Source of the DNA: Novilysobacter selenitireducens
GTDB lineage: Bacteria; Pseudomonadota; Gammaproteobacteria; Xanthomonadales; Xanthomonadaceae
Direction: 5' to 3'
DNA length: 64,000 bases
Assembly (NCBI RefSeq): GCF_020026895.1
Contig: NZ_JAINZW010000001.1
Coordinates: forward strand, 186,001 to 250,000
In this document: piece after piece, positions 57,601-64,000 of the stretch
Layout: each line of letters begins with the position of its first letter
Numbering within the stretch: position 1 is the stretch's first letter
Notes under the pieces: generated by a model
Seen by the model: only the letters and a program-made list of their open reading frames with translations
Database searches by the model: none
Told to the model about the DNA's origin: nothing
Translations under genes and position numbers: made by a program

Positions 57601-58383
57601 CGGGTCGGGCCAGCGGATGTTGAGGCCGCCGGCCGGCATCTCGAAGTCCTCCGGCAGCACGATGCGGCGCGCCAGCGGGTTGACGTCGACCGAGGCCGAG
57701 GACTCCACCGTTTCGGCGATCGTCTTGAAGCCGACCCAGCGCCCGGTGAAGCGGCTCATCGCCCAGCCCACCAGGCCCATGTCGAGGATGTCCTGCACGC
57801 CGGCCGGGTTGAGCACCGGCATCATCGCCGAGACGAACTCGTGCTCGGAGCCGTGCGGCAGGGTGGAGCTGCGGCAGGCGTGGTCGTCGGCGGCCAGCGC
57901 GAGGACGCCACCGCGCGGCGCGGTGCCGGCGGCATTGGCGTGCTTGAACACGTCGCCGCAGCGGTCCACGCCCGGGCCCTTGCCGTACCACATGCCGAAC
58001 ACGCCATCGTGCCTGGCGCCCGGGAACAGGCCGGTCTGCTGCGTGCCCCAGACCATCGTCGCGCCGAGGTCCTCGTTCAGGCCGGGGGTGAACTTCACGC
58101 CGGCACCTTCCAGGTGCTTGCGCGCGCGCCACAGCTCCAGGTCGAACCCGCCCAGCGGGCTGCCGCGGTAGCCGGAGATGAAGCCGGCCGTGTCCAGGCC
58201 CTCGGCGGCGTCGCGCATGCGCTGCATCAGCGGCAGGCGCACCAGCGCCTGCACGCCCGACAGGTAGATGCGGCCGGATTCGCGGCTGTACTTGTGGTCG
58301 AGGGTGTAGTCCCGGTCCACCACGCCCTGGGTGAGCTGGGTGTTCGCCGAGGACGGCGAGCTGAGTTCGGCGGTGCTGGTCAT
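54682..58383 (-). CDS. Indolepyruvate:ferredoxin oxidoreductase, fused subunits
   Basis: A 1233-residue single-chain 2-oxoacid:ferredoxin oxidoreductase that oxidatively decarboxylates aryl or branched-chain 2-oxoacids to acyl-CoA. The order is an alpha-like pyrimidine-binding part (SGYRGSPLGGFDLELWRA), a TPP-binding part (GIGCHYMVTWMDRS, NLGDGTYFHSGSL), a Cys-rich segment for an iron-sulfur cluster (VCEGCGDCGKKSFC, later CVNGFCPSF) and a gamma domain (ITGVGGTGVVTIGALLGMA), then a C-terminal extension. This fused form is usual in aerobic proteobacteria and aids amino acid breakdown. It is transcribed alone. Confidence 0.95.
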   Translation of the reverse strand: MTSTAELSSPSSANTQLTQGVVDRDYTLDHKYSRESGRIYLSGVQALVRLPLMQRMRDAAEGLDTAGFISGYRGSPLGGFDLELWRARKHLEGAGVKFTPGLNEDLGATMVWGTQQTGLFPGARHDGVFGMWYGKGPGVDRCGDVFKHANAAGTAPRGGVLALAADDHACRSSTLPHGSEHEFVSAMMPVLNPAGVQDILDMGLVGWAMSRFTGRWVGFKTIAETVESSASVDVNPLARRIVLPEDFEMPAGGLNIRWPDPPLEQEMRLHQYAVKAAQAFARANGIDRLVIDPAQARLGIITTGKSYLDVLQALEYLGLDERACLDLGIRIYKVGMTWPLEPVGLQRFARGLDDILVVEEKHAFIESQMKESMYNWAGSARPSIVGKYDEHGEWILPSTGELTPARIARVIAGRINKFHQSERIEQVLAWIAQKEGELALPRAQFPRVPHYCSGCPHNTSTVVPEGSRALGGIGCHYMVTWMDRSTDTFTHMGGEGVTWAGQAAFTDTPHVFQNLGDGTYFHSGSLAIRQSVAAGVNITYKILYNDAVAMTGGQPVDGTLSVPQIAHQVRSEGVDTIVLVSDDIAKWNKREIFPSGVEFFDRKELDDVQKRLREVRGTSVLIYDQTCATEKRRRRKRGKMVDPQKRVVVNSLVCEGCGDCGKKSFCVSVLPKETEFGRKRDIDQSNCNKDYSCVNGFCPSFVTVEGGRLRKQKGSTAADRLANLPMPVLPALERPWNILITGVGGTGVVTIGALLGMAGHLEGRGSSVLDQTGLAQKGGAVTTHIRIAKTPADIHAVRIAAGEADLVLGCDMVVVNDYWALSKVRAGRSNVVLNSYEAMPGTFTTRPDMEFPATDIIDAVRKALGDSAKDGLHVVDATQLATALMGDAIATNLFILGYAWQQGLVPLSLDAIMRAVELNGAAVEMNKTAFAWGRLAVVDMPAVMQSAGLVRNAQTTAEATPHALPMLPAGEWEGHEWGANAAPAPLRNEDELRHVPAHAAGDNVAFLPLDDARLSRSLDELIARRVAFLTDYQDAKYAKRYADFVARVRKAEAERAPGSTDLTEAVARYAFKLMAYKDEYEVARLYTSGEFQRRIAQQFEGDYTLKFHLAPPIMARKDDRGRLIKREFGPWMLKAFGVLAKFKGLRGTALDIFGRTEERRMERRLIEEYFTTVDGLLGTLDRGNVDLAAEIASIPEHIRGYGHVKEDHLHTAKAREAELLAQWNNPLRVVQVA

Positions 58384-58632
58384 GCGTGGCTCCGGCGCGG
58401 CGTGGCCGCGGGGTGGCTGGGCGGGTGGTGTGCGATGCAAAGGTGCGCTGCGGGCCGGTCGGCGGCATGGCGCGGAGGCGGGGCGGGTCCCGGCGCTCAA
58501 GTCGCCGGCGCGGTGGCCGCTACCGTGTCGGACCGATGTCGAAATGCCCGGGCAAAGCCCCGGAATTGTACCAGCCGGAACGCCGCCGACCCGTACGGTC
58601 TAGAATGGGCGGGCGTTACAGGGGGAATACCG

Positions 58633-59262
58633 ATGCAGCTTCGCAATCTCGTACTTGCCGTGGCGCTCGCCGCCGCGGGCACCGCCGCCGCCCAGACGTT
58701 TCCGCGACCGGCCGAGTTCTATTTCGACGCCGATGCCAACGCCGCCCAGCCGATCGAACCGGTGAAGGAGTCCGGCGAAGCGGCCATGGCCAAATTGCTG
58801 GCGATCATCGAGCGCGACCCGCGGGCCCGCGAAGAAGCCGCGCAGCTGGCCCACCTCGCCATGGAGGCCGGCCGCGACGAAGTGGGTCGTGCGTTGTACC
58901 AGCGCGCACTGACGGGCATCGACGCCCGCGACGCCATCTGGCGACCCATCAAGTGGAACCAGGGCTGGGACCTGTACCGCGCGGGCGACGCCCAGGGCGC
59001 CCTGCAGGCCTGGCATGAGCTGGTGACGTCACGCGGCGTGACCGCAAGCTGGATGCCGCACACGCTGGCGCTCGCGCTGTGGTCGGTCGATCGCAAGGAC
59101 GAGGCCGTGCAGTGGTATGCCGCCGCGGTTCGCACCGAGCCCCAACAGTGGCGTGACACGTCCCGCTACGACGTGCTGCTGGCCGACTGGACGCCGTCCG
59201 AGCGCGCGCGCCTGGCCGAGGTGCACGCCGCCTGGGCTGCCGATCCGCCCGCGTACCCCTGA
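58633..59262 (+). CDS. Exported TPR-like protein
   Basis: A 209-residue protein with signal peptide (RNLVLAVALAAAGTAAAQ). The mature part is helical with TPR-like pairs (RDEVGRALYQRALTGID, WDLYRAGDAQGALQAWHELV, ALWSVDRKDEAVQWYAAAV). It is probably a periplasmic scaffold or partner-binding protein. TAGAAT at 58601-58606 may be the -10. It is the first of three co-directional genes, the other two coding for 2OG-Fe(II) oxygenases, 132 bp downstream. Confidence 0.82.
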   Translation: MQLRNLVLAVALAAAGTAAAQTFPRPAEFYFDADANAAQPIEPVKESGEAAMAKLLAIIERDPRAREEAAQLAHLAMEAGRDEVGRALYQRALTGIDARDAIWRPIKWNQGWDLYRAGDAQGALQAWHELVTSRGVTASWMPHTLALALWSVDRKDEAVQWYAAAVRTEPQQWRDTSRYDVLLADWTPSERARLAEVHAAWAADPPAYP

Positions 59263-59394
59263 TTGCGTCGTACACCCGGCCTGTTGCCGGGCCCGATCGG
59301 CGTCGCGCCCGGTGGTCCCGGACGCGTTAGCATCGCTCCCGCCTTTCGAGCGTGTGCGGCACCGCGCCGCGCCCCTGGTGACCGGAGCCTTCCG

Positions 59395-60108
59395 ATGATC
59401 AACCCCGCGCTGGACATTGCGGCTTGGCGCGAGCGGCTGGCCGGACTCGGGCGGATCCAGGTTCCCGACGTCCTGCAGCCCGAGGCCGCCGAGCGCCTCC
59501 ACCAGTGCCTGGCCGATGAGGTTCCCTGGACGCTCGCCATCCGCGATCGCGATGGCGCCCGCACCCTCGAGCACGCGCGCTACCGCGGCATGTCCGGTGG
59601 GGAGGTCGATGCCCTGTTGGCGGGTGCCGCCGATGCCGCCGGCCAGACCGGGGACGCTGCGTTCCGGTTCGCCTACGACAGCTACATGATGGTGCGCGCC
59701 TACCAGGAGGGCCGGGATCCCGGCCTGCTGCTGCATCGGGTGCTGGAGCTTTTCAATTCACCCGACTACCTGGCGTTCGCCCGGGCGCTGGCCGGCGACA
59801 CGGGCATCCGTCGGATCAATGCACAGGCCACCCGCTACCGGCGCGGCCATTTCCTGCGCTACCACACCGACATCGACAGCCACGAAGGACGCCGCTTCGC
59901 GTACGTGCTCAACCTGACGCGCCGTTGGCAGGCCGACTGGGGCGGGCTGTTGCAGTTCATCGACGGAGAAGGCCGCATCGTCGACACGTTCCAGCCACGT
60001 TGGAACTCGATGTCGGTTTTCGCCGTGCCCACCGGCCATGCGGTCAGCCTCGTGGCGCCGTGGGCGGAGGAGGAGCGCCTGGCCATTACCGGCTGGTGGC
60101 TCGGATGA
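59395..60108 (+). CDS. 2OG-Fe(II) oxygenase (prolyl-hydroxylase-like)
   Basis: A 237-residue cytosolic oxygenase that uses 2-oxoglutarate and O2. The double-stranded beta-helix core has HFLRYHTDIDSHEGRRFAYV (H-x-D iron ligands), WGGLLQFIDGEG, and FAVPTGHAVSLVAP (distal His), with the basic residue for 2OG near RLAITGWW. The organisation resembles small prolyl-4-hydroxylase-like proteins (P4Hc type). The substrate is unknown. Its stop overlaps the next oxygenase's start as ATGA. Confidence 0.9.
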   Translation: MINPALDIAAWRERLAGLGRIQVPDVLQPEAAERLHQCLADEVPWTLAIRDRDGARTLEHARYRGMSGGEVDALLAGAADAAGQTGDAAFRFAYDSYMMVRAYQEGRDPGLLLHRVLELFNSPDYLAFARALAGDTGIRRINAQATRYRRGHFLRYHTDIDSHEGRRFAYVLNLTRRWQADWGGLLQFIDGEGRIVDTFQPRWNSMSVFAVPTGHAVSLVAPWAEEERLAITGWWLG

Positions 60109-61712
60109 CACCCGGGACGCGACGTCGCCTGCAGGTTGCGTGGCAGGCACTGCAGCAGGGCCGGGTGGCCGTTGCGGCCGAGCATGCGCGCGCCACCGTC
60201 GAGGCCGAACCCGATGAGTTCGACGCGTGGCGCATGCTCGGGGTCATCGAGCACGCGCTGGGCCGGTCGGCGGCAGGCAATGAAGCGTTCAGGCGGTCCT
60301 TGCAGTTGCGGCCCGACGATGTCCCCGCGGCGTTGGACCTGGGCACCGCGCTGTTGAATGGCGGGGATGCGCAGGCCGCGTTGCCCTGGCTCAGGCAGGC
60401 CGTCGCCGGCTTGCCATCGGACGCGCGCGCGGCGTTCCGGTTGGCTACGGCCGCGTATGCCGCGGGCCAGTACGACGAGGCCTGCGAGGGGTTCGCCACG
60501 GCCACGCGGCTGCAACCCGCGTGGGTGGAGGCATGGAGCAACCTGGCGGCCGCCCATGGCGCGGTGCAGGCGTATCCGGAAGCGATCGCGGCAGCGCGCC
60601 AGGCAGTGTCGCTCCAACCGGATGGCGCGGAGGTGCACGTGGCCCTCGCGCTGCTGCTGTCCAACCTGTTCGATGCAGCGTCGCTCGACGCCGGCCTCCA
60701 GGCCGCGTCACGGGCACTGGCCCTGGCACCCGCCCACGCGGCGGCGCACCGTGCGGCCGCTTTGCTGCACCGCAAGCGGGGAGACGGAGCGCGCGCGGAG
60801 GCCTACGCACGCAAGGCCGTCCAGCTGGATCCGATGGACAAGGAGGCGGTGCAGTGGCTGGGTGAGCAGCAGGTGTTCAACGGGGATCCGGCAGCCGCGG
60901 TCCGTACATTCGAAGAAGCGGCGGCGCGCGGCTTGACGACGACCGTGCTCCAGCGCCAGCACGCCATCGCGCTGCTCAGCGCCGGCCGTGCGGCCGCCGC
61001 GCTGGACATGTTGGAACCGATGCTGGATGCGTGCCCGGGCGATCAACGGGTAATCGCCCACATGGGGGTGGCGCTCGCATGCCACCGGGGCGCGGACGCG
61101 GGCGCCGGGTTCCTCGGTCTGGACCGCCACGTCACCCGCGTGGCGCTGGGCGTGCCGCCGGCATTCGCGGACGCGGCGGCTTTCCACCGCGCGCTTGCCG
61201 ACGACATCCGTGCGCACAGTCGCCAGCGCTGGGAGCCCGCCGGCCTGGCCGCGCGGCAGGCCTACTTGAGCGGCGACCTCCTCGCCGACCGGACCCCCGC
61301 GATCCTGGGCTTCGAAAGCATGCTGCGCGAGGCCATCGACGCCTTCATCGCCGGCCTGCACCGTGACCCGCACGACGCGTTCCTGCACGGCGTCCCCGAC
61401 CGCTACCGCCTTCATGTGTGGGCCACGCGGGCGAGCGGCGCGGGCTACATCGACACCCACATCCACGAAGACTCCTGGCTGTCGGGGGCGTACTACGTGG
61501 AACTTCCGCCCGCCGTGCAGGACGACCACCAGGGCTGGATAGAGTTCGGTCGCCCCTACGGCAGCCTGCCGCCCCACGACACCCGGGTCCGTGTCGAGCG
61601 GCCGGTGGTCGGCGACCTCCTGCTGTTCCCGTCCTACCTGTTCCACCGCACCTTGCCGTACAGCGGCGACGGCGAGCGCATCAGCATTTCCTTCGATCTG
61701 GCGGCGGTGTGA
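60105..61712 (+). CDS. TPR protein fused to a 2OG-Fe(II) oxygenase domain
   Basis: A 535-residue protein. Residues about 1-330 are TPR repeats (AWRMLGVIEHALGRSAAGNE, AWSNLAAAHGAVQAYPEAIA, AAALLHRKRGDGARAEAYARK). The last 200 form an oxygenase of the 2OG-FeII_Oxy_5 type: GYIDTHIHEDSWLSGAYYVELP, LLLFPSYLFHRTLPYSGDGERISISFDL with the distal His and the Arg for 2OG. The TPR part may bind the protein or sugar substrate. It is translationally coupled to the preceding oxygenase. The pairing suggests two successive hydroxylations of the same target, which is inference. Confidence 0.9.
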   Translation: MTPGTRRRLQVAWQALQQGRVAVAAEHARATVEAEPDEFDAWRMLGVIEHALGRSAAGNEAFRRSLQLRPDDVPAALDLGTALLNGGDAQAALPWLRQAVAGLPSDARAAFRLATAAYAAGQYDEACEGFATATRLQPAWVEAWSNLAAAHGAVQAYPEAIAAARQAVSLQPDGAEVHVALALLLSNLFDAASLDAGLQAASRALALAPAHAAAHRAAALLHRKRGDGARAEAYARKAVQLDPMDKEAVQWLGEQQVFNGDPAAAVRTFEEAAARGLTTTVLQRQHAIALLSAGRAAAALDMLEPMLDACPGDQRVIAHMGVALACHRGADAGAGFLGLDRHVTRVALGVPPAFADAAAFHRALADDIRAHSRQRWEPAGLAARQAYLSGDLLADRTPAILGFESMLREAIDAFIAGLHRDPHDAFLHGVPDRYRLHVWATRASGAGYIDTHIHEDSWLSGAYYVELPPAVQDDHQGWIEFGRPYGSLPPHDTRVRVERPVVGDLLLFPSYLFHRTLPYSGDGERISISFDLAAV

Positions 61713-61762
61713 GCGCGCCTGCGCCCGGCAGGGCACCATCGCACTTCGACAAGGAGTGAGCG

Positions 61763-62671
61763 ATGGCGTTCGACGCGTTCGCCCTGGTGCTGGCGATGCT
61801 GGTGCTTGGGGTGTTGTTCCAGCGGTTGAAGGCGCTGCCGGCCGACGCCGCGCAGGCGTTGACGCTGGTGGTGCTGTACGTGTGTTTGCCGGCGGCGGTG
61901 CTGCGGTATGCGCCGCGGCTGGAACTGTCGGCGGCGCTGCTGGGCGTGGCCGCGGTGCCGTGGTTGCTGTTGGTCGCCACGGTGCTGGCCGTCGGCGCGC
62001 TGGCGCGGGTGCTGAAGCTGCGTCGTGACCAGCACGGGGTGCTGCTGCTCACCGTCGCCCTGGGCAACACCAGCTTCCTCGGCTACCCGCTGACGCGGGC
62101 GCTGATCGGCGAGGACGCATTGCCGTATGCGGTGGTGTACGACCAGTTCGGCGCGTTCCTGATCATGTCCACGTTCGGTCTTTGGGTGCTGGCGCGCTAT
62201 GGCGGTGAGGCCGTCCCGTCGCCGCGCGAGATGGCGCGCAAGGTGCTGCTGTTCCCGCCGCTGTGGGCGCTGGTGGTCGGGTTGACGGTGATGCCGGCAT
62301 CGCCGCCCTCGTGGATCGACGGCGCGTTGCTGCGCCTGTCCGAAGCGCTGTTGCCGCTGGCGATGCTGACCATCGGCCTGTCGGTGCGGTTCGCATTGCC
62401 GCGCGATGAACTCAAACCGCTCGCCGCCGGCCTGGCGCTGAAGCTCGCAGTGATGCCGGCATTGGCGCTGCTGCTGGTACCGATGCTGGGGATGAGCGGC
62501 GACATGGCGCGCACCACGGTGCTCGAGGCGGCGATGCCCTCGATGGTGACCGCCGGCGCACTCGCCATCGCCCAAGGAATGGCGCCGCGCCTGGCCGCGG
62601 CGATGGTGGGCTACGGGCTGCTGCTGTCACTGGTCACGTTGCCGCTTTGGGCGCGGGTGGCGGTGGGGTAG
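61763..62671 (+). CDS. AEC family transporter (auxin efflux carrier-like)
   Basis: A 302-residue membrane protein with about ten helices in two inverted halves. Features are VVLYVCLPAAVLRYAP near helix 2, LGNTSFLGYPLTRALIGEDALPYAVVYDQFG in the first crossover, and ATTVLEAAMP-like TVLEAAMPSMVTAGALAIAQG near the C-terminus. AEC members move organic acids or amino acids. The substrate cannot be told. Spacing (50 bp) allows read-through from the oxygenase operon. Confidence 0.9.
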   Translation: MAFDAFALVLAMLVLGVLFQRLKALPADAAQALTLVVLYVCLPAAVLRYAPRLELSAALLGVAAVPWLLLVATVLAVGALARVLKLRRDQHGVLLLTVALGNTSFLGYPLTRALIGEDALPYAVVYDQFGAFLIMSTFGLWVLARYGGEAVPSPREMARKVLLFPPLWALVVGLTVMPASPPSWIDGALLRLSEALLPLAMLTIGLSVRFALPRDELKPLAAGLALKLAVMPALALLLVPMLGMSGDMARTTVLEAAMPSMVTAGALAIAQGMAPRLAAAMVGYGLLLSLVTLPLWARVAVG

Positions 62672-62719
62672 GCGGCGTGTCGTACCGTTATGGTGCGAGA
62701 TCGAGCACGGGGAGCTGAC

Positions 62720-63976
62720 ATGGAGTCGAGGATGCGATGGACGGCCGCGGTTGGCGGAACTGGGGTACTGCTGCTACTGGTATTGCTGTTGGCGAACGCG
62801 CCGGGCGGCGGTGGCGTGGGCGATGACGCAGGGGAATACGTCACGGCCGACGCGAACACGGAAACTGGTGTCCCGCGCGCCGCCTCCGCCGACGGTTCAC
62901 ATTCCGCGCAGGCCGCTCTCTTCCACGAGCGCGTCCCCACGAACGCGGAACTCGAGATGGAGGCGCGTACTGAAGAGTGGTGGGAGCAGTACAGCCGGCG
63001 CATTGCGCGCCACGTCGAGTTACTGATCGAGCGCGGCGACGCGCGCAGCCTGCACCACGCCTACCTCCTGATGCCTTCGACCGAGTGGTTCGACAAGTCC
63101 CGGAGCCAGGACCCGGAGTACCTCGAGGCCGCGATGCAGCGGCACCACCAGGACTCGATGGAAATCCTTCGCTTGGCACGAGAGCGGGCGCCCGACGATG
63201 CACAACTGGCCTGGCTGGAGGCAATGAACTGTCACGTACCGGCGGCCGGCTGTGACCCTACAGCTGCGGAGCTCCAGCTGGCGCTTATCGAGCCGAACAA
63301 CGCGCGGGGCGCTTTGCTGGCCATGGACCGTGCGTTCAACGCAGGCGACGTAGCGACCCTTGATGCTTGGCTGACCCGCGCAGCGAACGCCGATTACTAC
63401 GACATGAGGTATGGCGCGGCTGCGTTGGAACTGCTTGAAGTGTTGGAAAGCATTGCGCTGCCTCCCATGGACGAGGCGCTCCGCACAGGACTGTTGAAAA
63501 TGTCGGGTCTGGGCCAGGACGGATCGGGCTCAGCTGCAGAACTGTCTGCGGTGCTGGTAGGTGGCATTGCCGCCGCGCAGAACATTCCGCCTTTCGCCGC
63601 ACTTGGCCAGACATGCGGCGCGGCCCACGTGACGCAGGCGCGCATGGCCCGCTGCCACCGCGTCCTGCAGCATCTGGCGGCCAGCGACACGGTGATCGCC
63701 CATGCCATCGCATTGCCGCAACTGATCCAACTCACAGGCGACCCTGTCCAGAGACGCCGCCTGCAGGAGCGGCTGCGCCGGTTTTCCTGGGTACACCAGC
63801 AGGCAGCATCGAGGGCCGACCTGACCTACCTGCTGGACAGCTGGCGCCTGGGCGAACTCGTGGCCGGCGAACGCCTGCTGCAACGCCGCGGCATCACCAT
63901 GCCCGCCGGCTGGCTGCCTGACCACCCGACCCACCGCAGCCTCATCCTGACCGGCCGGCCGCCGCCGGGAGGCTGA
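62720..63976 (+). CDS. Hypothetical membrane-anchored protein
   Basis: A 418-residue protein with one N-terminal membrane helix (TAAVGGTGVLLLLVLLLANA) and a large, mostly helical extracytoplasmic domain (EEWWEQYSRRIARHVELLI, DSMEILRLARERAPDDAQLAWLEAM). The pattern suggests Sel1/TPR-like helical repeats without clear consensus; a Cys pair at CHVPAAGC could form a disulfide. GGGGAG lies 5 bases ahead of the ATG, so the upstream codons are excluded. No family is recognised. Confidence 0.75.
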   Translation: MESRMRWTAAVGGTGVLLLLVLLLANAPGGGGVGDDAGEYVTADANTETGVPRAASADGSHSAQAALFHERVPTNAELEMEARTEEWWEQYSRRIARHVELLIERGDARSLHHAYLLMPSTEWFDKSRSQDPEYLEAAMQRHHQDSMEILRLARERAPDDAQLAWLEAMNCHVPAAGCDPTAAELQLALIEPNNARGALLAMDRAFNAGDVATLDAWLTRAANADYYDMRYGAAALELLEVLESIALPPMDEALRTGLLKMSGLGQDGSGSAAELSAVLVGGIAAAQNIPPFAALGQTCGAAHVTQARMARCHRVLQHLAASDTVIAHAIALPQLIQLTGDPVQRRRLQERLRRFSWVHQQAASRADLTYLLDSWRLGELVAGERLLQRRGITMPAGWLPDHPTHRSLILTGRPPPGG

Positions 63977-64000
63977 CGGCATTCCGTGATGACCGCCTTG

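Noticed and set aside
54667-59262. Very long plus-strand frame (1531 codons) antisense to the indolepyruvate oxidoreductase gene
   Set aside because: Its long His/Val/Ala/Arg/Gln-rich translation is the typical shadow of a high-GC gene on the other strand. Only its last 209 codons (from 58633) read as a real protein.

Overview
The window is about 70 percent G+C with very high GC in third codon positions. Gene content and order (rsmG-parA-parB, rpmB-rpmG, a PlsB of xanthomonad type, an aryl-polyene-type ligase next to a phosphopantetheinyl transferase, an ECF sigma factor paired with a TPR Ser/Thr kinase, abundant GTAGGAGCG-type REP sequences) point to a gammaproteobacterium of the Xanthomonadaceae/Lysobacteraceae (Lysobacter, Luteimonas or relatives). 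The species cannot be named from this alone.

Left end (1 to about 2014): the end of a mobile element, visibly lower in G+C than the rest. It carries one complete tyrosine recombinase and the start of a second, recombinase-like gene whose start overlaps the stop of the first. Its outer end sits inside ltaE (low-specificity threonine aldolase), of which only the first 90 or so codons remain in the window. Everything to the right is chromosomal core.

Core, 2-15 kb: xthA; a small GlsB-type membrane protein; an acyl/aryl-ACP ligase divergent from a phosphopantetheinyl transferase (likely pigment synthesis); rsmG, parA and parB; ribosomal proteins L28 and L33; acs; a fatty-acid desaturase; mutM. 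15-32 kb: an ECF sigma factor with a TPR kinase, tdk, rep, a surface phosphatase lipoprotein, plsB, cfa, ydcH-like, ttcA, rdgC and a YgjP-type metalloprotease. 32-44 kb: hydrolase plus hemH, SYLF protein, tatABC, GATase, an orphan GspE/PilB-type ATPase, glyQ and glyS.

44-64 kb: topoisomerase IB, a barstar/barnase pair, three tandem I78 protease-inhibitor-like proteins, an MrfA/MrfB-like (YprA/YprB) repair pair, a 2H phosphoesterase, a DUF938 methyltransferase, a glycine-zipper protein with an internal duplication, a fused indolepyruvate:ferredoxin oxidoreductase, an operon of a TPR protein with two 2OG-Fe(II) oxygenases, an AEC transporter and an unknown membrane-anchored protein.

Repeats are a strong theme. 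Five intergenic clusters each hold exactly four REP units, two of one family and two of another, mostly as a nested palindrome. One further REP-like copy lies in frame inside glyS. Other palindromic repeats follow rpmG, plsB, ttcA, glyQ and glyS. I saw no CRISPR array, tRNA, rRNA or insertion sequence.
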